Assembly (NCBI RefSeq): GCF_900109195.1
Contig: NZ_FNZG01000001.1
Span: 1,116,001-1,180,000, forward strand
Origin: Pseudooceanicola nitratireducens
GTDB lineage: Bacteria > Pseudomonadota > Alphaproteobacteria > Rhodobacterales > Rhodobacteraceae
Direction: 5' to 3'
Length of the DNA: 64,000 nt
The notes below the pieces were generated by a model. The model was not told the DNA's origin, did not search any database, and was given only the letters and a program-made list of their open reading frames with translations. Within the stretch, counting starts at the first letter, position 1. Every line of letters begins with the position of its first letter. The position numbers and the translations under genes were made by a program. This document shows, piece by piece, positions 1 to 8,505 of the stretch.

Positions 1-1
1 G

Positions 2-367
2 CTGGCAGGGCGGCCGGTTCAGATCCAGTTCACCCCGCATCTTCTGCCGGTGAACCGCGGGATCCTGTCCACGGGCTATGTCTCGGGCGATGCGCAGGCG
101 GTGCATGACACCTTTGCCAAGGCCTATGCGGATGAGCCCTTCATCCAGGTGCTGCCCTTTGGGCAGACGCCCTCGACCCATGATGTGCGGGGATCGAACT
201 TTGTGCATATCGGTGTGACGGGCGACCGGATCCAGGGCCGCGCGATCGTGGTGACCGCGCTGGACAACCTGTGCAAGGGATCCTCGGGGCAGGCGTTGCA
301 GAATGCCAACCTGATGCTGGGCCTGGGCGAAACCGAGGGGCTGATGATGGCCCCGCTTTTCCCGTGA
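2..367 (+). CDS. argC: N-acetyl-gamma-glutamyl-phosphate reductase, C-terminal part
   Basis: This is the 3' end of argC; the start and the catalytic cysteine lie before the window. ArgC makes N-acetylglutamate semialdehyde in arginine biosynthesis in the cytoplasm. The frame is open from base 2 and contains the family motif [13 protein letters not shown] and the ending [19 protein letters not shown], both typical of ArgC C-termini. A GTG at 50 lies inside this motif and is not a real start. The stop is 7 bases before the ccmE start, so the two genes are probably co-transcribed. Confidence 0.95.
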   Translation: MAGRPVQIQFTPHLLPVNRGILSTGYVSGDAQAVHDTFAKAYADEPFIQVLPFGQTPSTHDVRGSNFVHIGVTGDRIQGRAIVVTALDNLCKGSSGQALQNANLMLGLGETEGLMMAPLFP

Positions 368-374
368 GGACGCC

Positions 375-821
375 ATGAAAGGGCTGAAGAAACAACGCCG
401 TATCCAGATCATCGTCCTGGCCTTCGTGGCCCTGGCCGTGGCCACCGGACTGGTTGGCTATGCGATGAAGGACGGAATCAATTTCTTCCGCTCGCCCACC
501 CAGGTGGCCGAGGCCCCGCCGCCGCCGTCCGAGACCTTCCGCCTGGGCGGGTTGGTCGAAGAGGGGTCGCTGATCCGCGGCCAGGGTGAGGCGATCACCT
601 TTGCCGTGACCGATGGCAATGCCACCATCCCGGTGAGTTTCACCGGCATCCTTCCCGACCTTTTTGCCGAGAACCAGGGCATGATCGGTACGGGGCGCTT
701 TATCGACGGCACCTTTGTCGCCGATGAGATCCTGGCGAAACACGACGAGAGCTATATGCCGAAAGAGGTCGTGGAGGCGCTGAAGGAACAGGGCGAATGG
801 AAGCCCGAGGCGACCAACTGA
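375..821 (+). CDS. ccmE: Cytochrome c maturation heme chaperone CcmE
   Basis: A 148-residue membrane-anchored periplasmic heme chaperone that carries heme covalently and passes it to CcmF/CcmH. One N-terminal membrane segment (about residues 11-30) precedes the OB-fold domain. The family signature HDESY places the heme-binding histidine at residue 123 and the conserved tyrosine at 127. Length is normal for CcmE. It directly follows argC. The other maturation genes, ccmF and ccmH, resume only after two lysis-type genes, so the ccm cluster is interrupted here. Confidence 0.97.
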   Translation: MKGLKKQRRIQIIVLAFVALAVATGLVGYAMKDGINFFRSPTQVAEAPPPPSETFRLGGLVEEGSLIRGQGEAITFAVTDGNATIPVSFTGILPDLFAENQGMIGTGRFIDGTFVADEILAKHDESYMPKEVVEALKEQGEWKPEATN

Positions 822-950
822 CGTGATCTGCGCCTGCGGCGGGCGGGGGAAGGGGTGGCCCCGATTGGCTCTGCGCAGCGCCCCTGCGCGGGATTATGTA
901 GCCAGGGCGACGTGGGTGCATTTGTCTGACGGCATGGGGTGTGACTGACG

Positions 951-1020
951 GTGCAGGGGGGGGGGCTGCCCCCCTGCGACAAAGCTGAAGCTTTGACGCC
1001 ACCCCCCGGGATATTTTCGG
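951..1020. repeat. REP-like intergenic hairpin element
   Basis: The 304-base gap between ccmE and the endolysin contains no convincing gene. It holds two adjacent hairpins: a G-run/C-run pair at about 954-975, and a perfect 6-base stem, CAAAGC-TGAA-GCTTTG, at 980-995. A CCCCCCGGGATATTTTCGGC segment follows at about 1002-1020. The last segment resembles the GCCAAAAATACCGG stretch before rsmB (about 47550). This arrangement looks like the short intergenic repeats common in Rhodobacteraceae, which I recall rather than can verify here. Function is unknown; it may act as an mRNA end. Confidence 0.5.
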
Positions 1021-1125
1021 CAAGAGGATTTTGGGGGCGGGGCGCCGGCCCTGCGTGCGGTGCGGGAAGGGTTTGTTAGGGTGTCGGGGGGATCCTTGGA
1101 GCGTTGAGCAATCCGCGAGGGGCCC

Positions 1126-1737
1126 ATGCAGACGATCCGCCAGATGGCCGAGGCCATCGTCAGCCGCGAAGGCGGCTATGTAAATGATCCCGACGATCCC
1201 GGTGGTGCGACCAATTTTGGCGTCACCATCGGCACAATGCGTCAGCTGGGGCTGGACCTGGACGGTGATGGGGCTGTGGGGACATCTGATCTGCGCGCGC
1301 TAAGCCGCGACCGCGCGGTCGAGATCTATCTGGACCGCTATTTCCACGCGCCCCGGATTGCCGAACTGCCCGAGGTTCTTTGGGACACGGTCTTTGACAT
1401 GCAGGTCAATGCCGGGACTCATGCGGTGAAGATCCTTCAGCGGCTTCTGGGCGAGATGGGGCAGGCGATTGCCGTGGACGGGGTGATCGGACCCGAGACG
1501 ATCCGCGCGGCCGCGCTGGCGGCGGCGCAGGCGCCAGATCATCTGCGCGACGCCTATGGGATCGCGCGGAGGAATTATTACTTTGCCCTGGCGGATGCGC
1601 GGGTGAACAGCCGGAAGTACGCGCGCAGCCGCGCAGGTGGCAAGGGCGGCTGGATCCGCCGGGCGGAAGAGTTCATCGCGCCGCGTTATCACATGACAGA
1701 CCGAGAGTTCCGCAACAGGGTGGCAGCATGGGGATGA
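1126..1737 (+). CDS. GH108 N-acetylmuramidase (GTA-type endolysin)
   Basis: A 203-residue peptidoglycan hydrolase of glycoside hydrolase family 108. The N-terminal signature REGGYVNDPDDPGGATNFGVT puts the catalytic glutamate at residue 15. The C-terminal part (about residues 115-200, AVDGVIGPETIRAA) resembles the peptidoglycan-binding domain that accompanies this family. There is no signal peptide, so it would need the holin encoded next, whose start overlaps its stop. In Rhodobacter capsulatus an endolysin/holin pair of this type releases gene transfer agent particles and lies outside the capsid cluster. No capsid, tail or integrase genes are nearby, so a GTA lysis role is more likely than a prophage remnant. 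Confidence 0.9.
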   Translation: MQTIRQMAEAIVSREGGYVNDPDDPGGATNFGVTIGTMRQLGLDLDGDGAVGTSDLRALSRDRAVEIYLDRYFHAPRIAELPEVLWDTVFDMQVNAGTHAVKILQRLLGEMGQAIAVDGVIGPETIRAAALAAAQAPDHLRDAYGIARRNYYFALADARVNSRKYARSRAGGKGGWIRRAEEFIAPRYHMTDREFRNRVAAWG

Positions 1738-2306
1738 TCGGGCGCGCGCTGGATTTGGTCTTTGGCGGCGGGGCCGAGGGGCTTCGCCAAACCGCTGAAG
1801 TCTTTAGGGAAAACGCAGAAAATCGGGCTGTGCGTGATCAGGAGAGGATGGCGCAGGCGCTGGCGCAATACGGGGCCGAGTTCCGCGCGACACGCGGGAT
1901 CTTTGATCAGGTGATGGACGGGTTGAACCGGCTGCCGCGGCCGATGCTGGCTTTCGGATCGATCGGTCTGTTTTGCGCCGCCATGGTCGATCCGCTGTGG
2001 TTTGCCGAAAGGATGCAGGGTCTTGCGCTGGTGCCCGAGCCGCTTTGGTGGCTGATGGGCGCGGTGGTGAGTTTCTATTTCGGGGCACGTCATCAGCTGA
2101 AGGGGCAGGAGTTCCAGCGCGACATCGCGCGCAGCCTGGCCCGCGTTCCGGTGGTGATCGAGACGACCCGCGCCCTGCGCGATGCCGAAGGGGGCCGCAC
2201 CGACGAAAACCGCAACGACGAAGACCGGGGGGCCGAGATCGGCGGGAATGCCGCGCTGGAGGACTGGCGGGCGTCGCGCGGCGGCAACGGGGGGATGCGG
2301 CCCTGA
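1728..2306 (+). CDS. GTA-type holin (3-TM holin family)
   Basis: A 192-residue protein matching the pattern of the gene-transfer-agent holin family. It has an amphipathic charged N-terminus, a hydrophobic core (MLAFGSIGLFCAAMVDPLWF and LWWLMGAVVSFYFGARHQL, about residues 72-125) and a charged, disordered tail. It would open the inner membrane to the endolysin. ATG 1728 is chosen because an AGGG lies 7 bases upstream. ATG 1734, which gives an ATGA overlap with the endolysin stop, is the alternative. The overlap implies translational coupling of the lysis pair. Confidence 0.85.
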   Translation: MGMIGRALDLVFGGGAEGLRQTAEVFRENAENRAVRDQERMAQALAQYGAEFRATRGIFDQVMDGLNRLPRPMLAFGSIGLFCAAMVDPLWFAERMQGLALVPEPLWWLMGAVVSFYFGARHQLKGQEFQRDIARSLARVPVVIETTRALRDAEGGRTDENRNDEDRGAEIGGNAALEDWRASRGGNGGMRP

Positions 2307-2401
2307 CACCGCCCTGACATGCGACACCCCCGCGACAATGTGATCCGGCCCGGATGCGCGAAGTCGTTGGCGCAGCGCGGGGACAGGCCTATAACCGGGG
2401 C

Positions 2402-4363
2402 ATGGTTACTGAACTCGGTCACTTCGCCCTTATCCTCGCGCTCTTCGTGGCGCTGATCCAGACAATCGTTCCGCTTGTGGGGGCGCATAAGCGCTGGCCC
2501 GGCTGGATGGCCGTGGCCGAACCCGCGGCCAATGCGCAATTCCTGCTGGTGGCCTTTTCATTTGCGGCGCTGACCCATGCCTTCGTGACCTCGGATTTCA
2601 CGCTGCGGCTGGTGGTCGAGAATTCCCATTCCCTCAAGCCGATGCTCTACAAGGTCACGGGCGTCTGGGGGAACCACGAGGGGTCGATGCTGCTGTGGAT
2701 CCTGATCCTGGCGCTTTTCGGGGCCTCGGCCGCCTGGTTCGGAGGCGCGCTGCCTCCGGCGCTTCGGGCGCGGGTGCTGGCGGTGCAGGGCGGGATCGGC
2801 CTGGCCTTCCTGGCGTTTCTCCTGTTCACCTCGAACCCCTTCCTGCGTATGGCCATGCCGCCGCTGGACGGGCGCGACCTGAACCCTCTGCTGCAGGATC
2901 CCGGCCTGGCCTTCCATCCGCCCTTCCTTTACCTCGGCTACGTGGGGCTTTCGATGGCCTTCAGCTTTGCCGTGGCCGCCCTGATCGAGGGGCGCGTGGA
3001 CGCCGCCTGGGGCAGATGGGTGCGGCCCTGGACCCTGGCGGCCTGGATCTTCCTGACCATCGGCATCGCCCTGGGATCGTGGTGGGCCTATTACGAACTG
3101 GGCTGGGGCGGGTTCTGGTTCTGGGACCCGGTGGAAAACGCCTCGTTCATGCCCTGGCTGATCGCGGCGGCGCTGCTGCATTCCGCCATCGTGGTGGAAA
3201 AACGCGAAAGCCTGAAAAGCTGGACCATCCTTCTGGCCATCGTCGCCTTTGGCTTTTCGCTGATTGGTGCCTTCATTACGCGCTCGGGTATCATCACATC
3301 GGTGCATGCCTTCGCGACGGACCCGGAGCGCGGCGTCTTCCTTCTGGCGATCACGGCGCTGTTCATGGGCGGGGCGCTGACGCTGTTCGCGGCGCGGGCC
3401 GAGGTTCTGTCGTCCAAGGGTGTCTTCGCCATGCTCAGCCGCGAAAGCCTGCTGGTGCTGAACAACATCCTTCTGGCGGTCGCGGCCTTTGTGGTCTTTG
3501 TCGGCACCATCTGGCCGCTGGTCAGTGAACTGTTGTTCGACCGCAAGCTGTCCGTGGGTGAGCCGTTTTTCAACCTGGCCTTCACGCCCTTCTTCGTGGC
3601 CCTGGGCGCGGCGCTGCCCATTGGCGCGATGATGCCCTGGAAACGCGCCAAGGCGGGCCGGGTGCTGCGCAAGCTGCTGCCGGCGGCGGTGCTGGCGATT
3701 GCCGTTCTGGCGCTGGTCTATGCGCTTCAGACCGGGCGGTCGGCGCTTGGGCCCGTGGGGCTGATGCTGGCGACCTGGCTGGTCGTCGGCGCGCTGACCG
3801 ATCTTTGGGCGCGCAAGGGCAACAGCCCCCTGTCGCGGCTGCTTCGGCTGCAACGGTCTGACTATGGCCGGGTCATCGCCCATGCCGGCCTTGGGGTCAC
3901 CATCGCCGGTATCGCCGGGCTGCTGGCCTGGCAAAGCGAAGACATCCGCGTCATGCAGGAAGGCGAGAGCCTGACCCTGGCGGGCTATGACATCACCCTG
4001 CAATCGGTCGAGCGCGTGCAGGGGCCCAACTATATCTCGACCACGGGTCAGGTGCTTCTGTCGAGGAACGGCCAAAACATCGCGACGCTGACGCCCGAGA
4101 AACGCTTCTACCCCGTGGCGCGCATGCCCACGACCGAGGCCGGGATCGACAATGGTTTCCTGCGCGACGTCTACGTGGTGATCGGCGATCCACAGGACGG
4201 CGGCGGCTGGGCCTTCCGGTCCTATGTCAAGCCTCTGGCCAACTGGATCTGGGGCGGGGCCATCCTCATGGCCCTGGGCGGGGCGTTTTCGCTGTCGGAC
4301 CGGCGCTATCGCGTGGCCGCAGGGGCGCGCAAGACCAACGTGCAGGGGGTGCCCGCGGAATGA
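2402..4363 (+). CDS. ccmF: Heme lyase subunit CcmF
   Basis: A 653-residue polytopic inner-membrane protein that, with CcmH, ligates heme to apocytochrome c (also called Ccl1 or CycK). The tryptophan-rich WWD heme-handling motif WGGFWFWDPVENASFMPW is at about residues 235-252, and transmembrane helices run through the whole length. ATG 2402 (MVTELGHFALIL) is preferred over the longer in-frame ATG 2354, because family members start at this point and a GGGG lies just upstream. The stop overlaps the ccmH start (ATGA), so the two are co-translated. Confidence 0.96.
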   Translation: MVTELGHFALILALFVALIQTIVPLVGAHKRWPGWMAVAEPAANAQFLLVAFSFAALTHAFVTSDFTLRLVVENSHSLKPMLYKVTGVWGNHEGSMLLWILILALFGASAAWFGGALPPALRARVLAVQGGIGLAFLAFLLFTSNPFLRMAMPPLDGRDLNPLLQDPGLAFHPPFLYLGYVGLSMAFSFAVAALIEGRVDAAWGRWVRPWTLAAWIFLTIGIALGSWWAYYELGWGGFWFWDPVENASFMPWLIAAALLHSAIVVEKRESLKSWTILLAIVAFGFSLIGAFITRSGIITSVHAFATDPERGVFLLAITALFMGGALTLFAARAEVLSSKGVFAMLSRESLLVLNNILLAVAAFVVFVGTIWPLVSELLFDRKLSVGEPFFNLAFTPFFVALGAALPIGAMMPWKRAKAGRVLRKLLPAAVLAIAVLALVYALQTGRSALGPVGLMLATWLVVGALTDLWARKGNSPLSRLLRLQRSDYGRVIAHAGLGVTIAGIAGLLAWQSEDIRVMQEGESLTLAGYDITLQSVERVQGPNYISTTGQVLLSRNGQNIATLTPEKRFYPVARMPTTEAGIDNGFLRDVYVVIGDPQDGGGWAFRSYVKPLANWIWGGAILMALGGAFSLSDRRYRVAAGARKTNVQGVPAE

Positions 4364-4839
4364 AGGACCTTTTGCGACAGATGGGGCGGGCCGCCGTTTT
4401 GGCCATTTTGCTTGGCATGACCCTGGCCCCGCAATCCGCCCTGGCCGTGCAGCCGGACGAAATCCTTGACGACCCGGTTCTGGAACAACGCGCGCGGGAC
4501 CTGTCCAAAGGCCTGCGCTGCCTGGTCTGCCGGAACGAGAACATCGACGACAGCAATGCCGAACTGGCCCGCGACCTGCGTCTTCTGGTGCGTGAACGGC
4601 TGGTGGCGGGCGATACCGACGACGAGGCGATCGATTTCATCACCGACCGCTACGGCGAATACGTCCTGCTGAACCCGCGCACCGGCGGGTCAAACTGGGT
4701 GCTTTGGGCGGCGGGGCCTGTGATGCTGATCACAGGTCTGGGTATCGGGCTGATCTACCTGCGCCGCCGGTCCCGCGCGACCGAAACCGCACTTAGCCAG
4801 GATGAAGAAGCCCGGTTGAAGGAAATTCTTGACCGCTGA
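4360..4839 (+). CDS. ccmH: Cytochrome c maturation thioreductase CcmH (CycL/Ccl2)
   Basis: A 159-residue periplasm-facing protein that reduces the apocytochrome CXXC and works with CcmF. A signal-like N-terminus (about residues 1-29) is followed by the LRCLVCRNENIDDSNAELA motif with the redox pair Cys54/Cys57. A single C-terminal anchor spans about residues 108-130. It lacks the TPR half found in enterobacterial fusions, as expected for the short CcmH form. It overlaps ccmF by four bases. No ccmG (DsbE) is present in the window. Confidence 0.95.
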   Translation: MKDLLRQMGRAAVLAILLGMTLAPQSALAVQPDEILDDPVLEQRARDLSKGLRCLVCRNENIDDSNAELARDLRLLVRERLVAGDTDDEAIDFITDRYGEYVLLNPRTGGSNWVLWAAGPVMLITGLGIGLIYLRRRSRATETALSQDEEARLKEILDR

Positions 4840-4902
4840 CGCAATGTTTCCCTTGCGCCCCTGCTGCCCAGACAGTGATCTACCGGCGAAGAGGAGACGC
4901 CC

Positions 4903-5682
4903 ATGACGGACTATCAAACCATCACCAGCGAGATCACTGGCGGCAAGGCCGTGATCCGCCTGAACCGCCCCGACAAGTACAACGCGCTGACCAGCCAGAT
5001 GCGGGCCGAGCTGACGGATGCCATCCGCACCGCCGAAGGCAAGGCGCGGGTGATCGTGCTGACGGGCAACGGCCCCGCCTTCTGTTCCGGCCAGGATCTG
5101 AGCGACGGCACCAATATCGCCGACCCGGACCTGGAACGCGTTCTGCGCGACGAATACCAGCCGCTGGTGCGCGCCATTGACGAGGCCCGCGTGCCGGTGA
5201 TCGCCGCCGTCAACGGCCCCGCCGCCGGGGCAGGCGCAAACATCGCCCTGGGCTGCGACGTCGTGATCGCCACCGAAAGCGCCTATTTCCTGCAGGCCTT
5301 CAGCCGCATCGGCCTGATCCCCGACGCCGGTGGCACCTATTGGCTGCCACGCTCGGTCGGTGGCCCCAAGGCCATGGGGGCCGCGCTGTTCGCCGACAAG
5401 ATCACCGCCCGCCAGGCCGACGACTGGGGCATGATTTGGGAAGCCGTGCCGGATACCGTTTTCGAGGCGACATGGAACGCGCGGGCCGACCACCTGGCCA
5501 ATGGCCCGACGGCGGCCTATGCGATGATCAAGCAGACCATCCGCCAGAACTGGGGCAACGACCTGACCGGCCAGCTGGACCTGGAAGGCAAGCTTCAGGG
5601 CAAGGCCGGCCAAAGCCGCGACTTCAAGGAAGGCGTCATGGCCTTTCTGGAAAAGCGCGCCCCCAAGTACGAAGGCCGCTGA
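4903..5682 (+). CDS. Enoyl-CoA hydratase/isomerase, PaaG-like
   Basis: A 259-residue crotonase-fold protein. The oxyanion-hole region reads PAFCSGQDL (about residues 57-65). The catalytic segment LIPDAGGTYWLPR (about 137-149) carries Asp in place of the usual hydratase Glu, as in PaaG, the 1,2-epoxyphenylacetyl-CoA isomerase. The Shine-Dalgarno GAAGAGGAG precedes ATG 4903. It sits alone, with no other phenylacetate (paa) genes nearby, so the substrate is uncertain and a general enoyl-CoA hydratase/isomerase role is possible. A terminator follows. Confidence 0.85.
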   Translation: MTDYQTITSEITGGKAVIRLNRPDKYNALTSQMRAELTDAIRTAEGKARVIVLTGNGPAFCSGQDLSDGTNIADPDLERVLRDEYQPLVRAIDEARVPVIAAVNGPAAGAGANIALGCDVVIATESAYFLQAFSRIGLIPDAGGTYWLPRSVGGPKAMGAALFADKITARQADDWGMIWEAVPDTVFEATWNARADHLANGPTAAYAMIKQTIRQNWGNDLTGQLDLEGKLQGKAGQSRDFKEGVMAFLEKRAPKYEGR

Positions 5683-5724
5683 CGCAGATACCCGAGTGTT
5701 TTAATCAAAATGGTTGAATTTAGG

Positions 5725-5757
5725 CTGTCTTTCCCATTGGAAAGGCAGTCTTTTTTT
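5725..5757 (+). terminator. Rho-independent terminator after the PaaG-like gene
   Basis: CTGTCTTTCC (5725-5734) pairs with GGAAAGGCAG (5739-5748), a 10-base stem with one G-T pair and a CATT loop, followed by a seven-T run. It ends the ccmF-ccmH-hydratase transcription unit. Confidence 0.85.
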
Positions 5758-5852
5758 CGTATTCGCCACAGTTTCGCCCTAGGCCTTACCAAAGACCGCC
5801 CGTTTATACCTGCATACACGTGTTTGCGTAAATCAATGGGCGGCTTTGGGCG

Positions 5853-7022
5853 ATGGCGACCAATGTCACAATCTCAACCCTCTATCTCGGGACCTTCGCG
5901 GATCTCGATACCTTCGAGGGTGACAACGACATGGAGAACCCGGGGGCCCTGATTGGCACCTACGGGTCCGTCGGCGCGCCGCTGTACAAGGACCGCACCG
6001 ATGTCGTCACCAACAGCCCCCTGGACGGCTTTGGCAGCGACACGAATGACGCGCTGACGGCGGATCATTCCGACACCGGCACCCCGGACACGATCAGTTA
6101 CGACCTGGGCGGCGGGCCGGTGGTCAGCCAGGTCGACAGCATGGCGCTGGTCACGGGCACGGTCACCTTCGCCGACGGCGCGACCCTGACCGACAATTTC
6201 GTGGTCTTCCAGGATCAGACCGGCGCGCTGTTCCTGACGATCTACGACAGCCAGGCGACGCTGGACGACAAGGGGGTCACCAGTTTCTCGATCAGCAGCG
6301 TCAACAGCACGGGCTATGACGGGCTTTCCCAGACCACGCGCGATGAGCTGAACTTTGTCGCCTGTTTCACCGATGACGCGATGATCCTGACGCCGCAGGG
6401 CATGGTGCCGATCACCGCGCTGAAGACCGGCGACATGGTGATGACCCGTGACCACGGGCCCCAGCCGATCCGCTGGATCGGCGGCACCACGATCCCCCGC
6501 GCCACGCTTGAGGCGCGGCCGCAGCTGCGCCCCTTTCGGATCAAGGCCGATTGCTTCGGGCCGGGCATGCCGTTGCGCGACATCACTCTGTCGCCGCAGC
6601 ACCGGGTACTGATCGGCGGCCCCCTGATGCGCAACATGTTCGACCAGTCCGAGATGCTGATCGCCGTGAAGCACCTGGAGAAGCTCCGCCGCGTGCAGCA
6701 GCCCCGGGTGAAGGGCGACGTGACCTATCGCCATATCCTGTTTGACCGGCACGAGGTGATCTATGCCAACGGCCTGCAGACCGAGAGCCTGTTGATCGGG
6801 GACGAGGCGCGCCGCAAGCTGCCCCGCGCCCTGCTGGAGGAAATCGACACGCTGGTGCCGCAGATTTCGCAAAGCCCGGCCGCGCAGCCGCCCGCACGGG
6901 TGCTGGCACGCGGGCATCAGGCGCGCCTGCTGACCGAACGGCTGCGCCGCCGCCGCGCCCATGGGCGCAGTCATGACGGCAGCGCCATCGCGCCCTCGGC
7001 CCCCGGTGTTGCGGGCGAATGA
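5853..7022 (+). CDS. Hint-domain protein
   Basis: A 389-residue protein with two parts. The N-terminal half (about residues 1-165) is rich in Asp, Gly and Thr, like secreted calcium-binding proteins. A Hint (hedgehog/intein) domain begins at CFTDDAMILTPQG, with the putative self-splicing Cys at residue 171, and runs through ALKTGDMVMTRDHGPQPIRWIG to LSPQHRVLIGG (His250). The C-terminal tail is basic and disordered. Such proteins are frequent in Rhodobacteraceae; self-cleavage and export are inferred only. No signal peptide or strong Shine-Dalgarno is visible, so the start could lie a little upstream or downstream. Confidence 0.8.
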   Translation: MATNVTISTLYLGTFADLDTFEGDNDMENPGALIGTYGSVGAPLYKDRTDVVTNSPLDGFGSDTNDALTADHSDTGTPDTISYDLGGGPVVSQVDSMALVTGTVTFADGATLTDNFVVFQDQTGALFLTIYDSQATLDDKGVTSFSISSVNSTGYDGLSQTTRDELNFVACFTDDAMILTPQGMVPITALKTGDMVMTRDHGPQPIRWIGGTTIPRATLEARPQLRPFRIKADCFGPGMPLRDITLSPQHRVLIGGPLMRNMFDQSEMLIAVKHLEKLRRVQQPRVKGDVTYRHILFDRHEVIYANGLQTESLLIGDEARRKLPRALLEEIDTLVPQISQSPAAQPPARVLARGHQARLLTERLRRRRAHGRSHDGSAIAPSAPGVAGE

Positions 7023-7078
7023 CCCTGTGAACCTGCGGTCGCGCCGCCCCCTTCTTTCCTGACATCCGCGCAAAGAAA

Positions 7079-7107
7079 AACCGCCGGGGCAGGGCCCGGC
7101 GGTTTCA
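7079..7107. terminator. Bidirectional terminator between the Hint-domain gene and gltA
   Basis: CCGCCGGG (7081-7088) pairs with CCCGGCGG (7095-7102). A-run and T-run flanks on either side let it work for the two convergent genes. Confidence 0.85.
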
Positions 7108-7123
7108 TCAGTCTGATCAGACC

Positions 7124-8419
7124 TTAGCGCTTTTCGACGTCGACATAGTCGCGCTGCGTCGCGCCGGTATAAAGCTGACGCGGACGGCCGATCTTCATCG
7201 CCGGATCTTCGATCATCTCTTTCCACTGCGAAATCCAGCCGACGGTGCGCGACAGCGCGAAGATCGGCGTGAACATCGAAGTCGGGAAGCCCATGGCTTC
7301 AAGGATGATGCCCGAATAGAAGTCCACGTTCGGGAACAGCTTCTTCTCGGCAAAGTAGGGATCGGCCAGGGCCTGCTGTTCCAGTTCCTTCGCGGTGGCG
7401 AGGATCGGGTTGTTTTCCACACCCAGCAGGTCCAGCACTTCGTCCGCGGATTGCTTCATCACCGTCGCGCGGGGATCGAAGTTCTTGTAGACGCGGTGGC
7501 CAAAGCCCATCAGGCGGAACGGATCGTTCTTGTCCTTGGCGCGGGCGATAAATTCGGGAATGCGATCGGGCGTGCCGATTTCCTTCAGCATCTCCAGGCA
7601 GGCCTGGTTTGCGCCGCCATGGGACGGACCCCAGAGACAGGCGATACCGGCAGCGATACAGGCAAACGGGTTCGCCCCCGAAGAGGACGCCAGACGCACG
7701 GTCGAGGTCGAGGCGTTCTGTTCATGGTCCGCATGCAGCGTGAAGATCCGGTCCATCGCGCGGCTCAGGATCGGGTCGACCTGGTAATCCTCGGCCGGGA
7801 CGCTGAAGCACATGCGCAGGAAGTTGGACGCATAGTCCAGATCGTTGCGCGGGTACACGAAGGGCTGACCCACGGTGTACTTGTAGGCCATGGCGGCGAT
7901 CGTCGGCATCTTGGCGATCAGGCGGATCGTCGCGACCTCACGCTGCCAGGGATCCGAGATGTCGGTGCTGTCGTGGTAGAAGGCGGACATCGCGCCGACC
8001 ACGCCCACCATGATCGCCATCGGGTGCGCATCGCGGCGGAACCCGGTGAAGAAGCGGTGCATCTGTTCGTGCACCATGGTGTGATTGGTCACGCGGCTTT
8101 CGAAGTCTTCCAGCTGTGCGGCGGACGGCAGTTCACCGTAAAGCAGCAGGTAGCAGACTTCGAGGAAATGCGACTGGCCGGCCAGCTGGTCGATCGGGTA
8201 GCCCCGGTGCAGCAGCACGCCCGCTTCGCCGTCGATATAGGTGATCGTGCTTTCGCAGGACGCGGTCGAGGTGAAGCCCGGGTCATAGGTGAACACGTCG
8301 GCCTGACCATAGAGCTTGCGGATGTCCAGGACATCGGGGCCCGCGCTTGGTGACAGGATCGGCAATTCATAGGTCTGCCCCTTAAGGTTCAGCGTTGCCG
8401 TTTTGTTCGTATCTGTCAT
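7124..8419 (-). CDS. gltA: Citrate synthase (type II)
   Basis: A 431-residue enzyme that condenses oxaloacetate and acetyl-CoA in the TCA cycle. Active-site motifs are [12 protein letters not shown] (His at about 267), [14 protein letters not shown] (His at about 308) and FPNVDFYSG (Asp at about 365), matching the hexameric bacterial type in spacing and length. It lies 86 bases downstream of gltX on the same strand, so it may have its own promoter or be read through. Confidence 0.98.
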   Translation of the reverse strand: MTDTNKTATLNLKGQTYELPILSPSAGPDVLDIRKLYGQADVFTYDPGFTSTASCESTITYIDGEAGVLLHRGYPIDQLAGQSHFLEVCYLLLYGELPSAAQLEDFESRVTNHTMVHEQMHRFFTGFRRDAHPMAIMVGVVGAMSAFYHDSTDISDPWQREVATIRLIAKMPTIAAMAYKYTVGQPFVYPRNDLDYASNFLRMCFSVPAEDYQVDPILSRAMDRIFTLHADHEQNASTSTVRLASSSGANPFACIAAGIACLWGPSHGGANQACLEMLKEIGTPDRIPEFIARAKDKNDPFRLMGFGHRVYKNFDPRATVMKQSADEVLDLLGVENNPILATAKELEQQALADPYFAEKKLFPNVDFYSGIILEAMGFPTSMFTPIFALSRTVGWISQWKEMIEDPAMKIGRPRQLYTGATQRDYVDVEKR

Positions 8420-8505
8420 ACTCTTCCCTTCCTCTTGTCGCGCACGAACCAGTGCCGCACGCCCCTTCTATGGCTTCCGGGTAACCGGAACGTTACGGTC
8501 GCTGC

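Noticed and set aside
1126-2306. A prophage remnant
   Set aside because: No integrase, capsid, tail or replication genes nearby, and the holin matches the GTA-type family, so a GTA lysis cassette explains it better.
2558-4075. A 505-residue minus-strand frame opposite ccmF
   Set aside because: Antisense shadow rich in Gln, Arg, Gly and His; ccmF is certain on the other strand.
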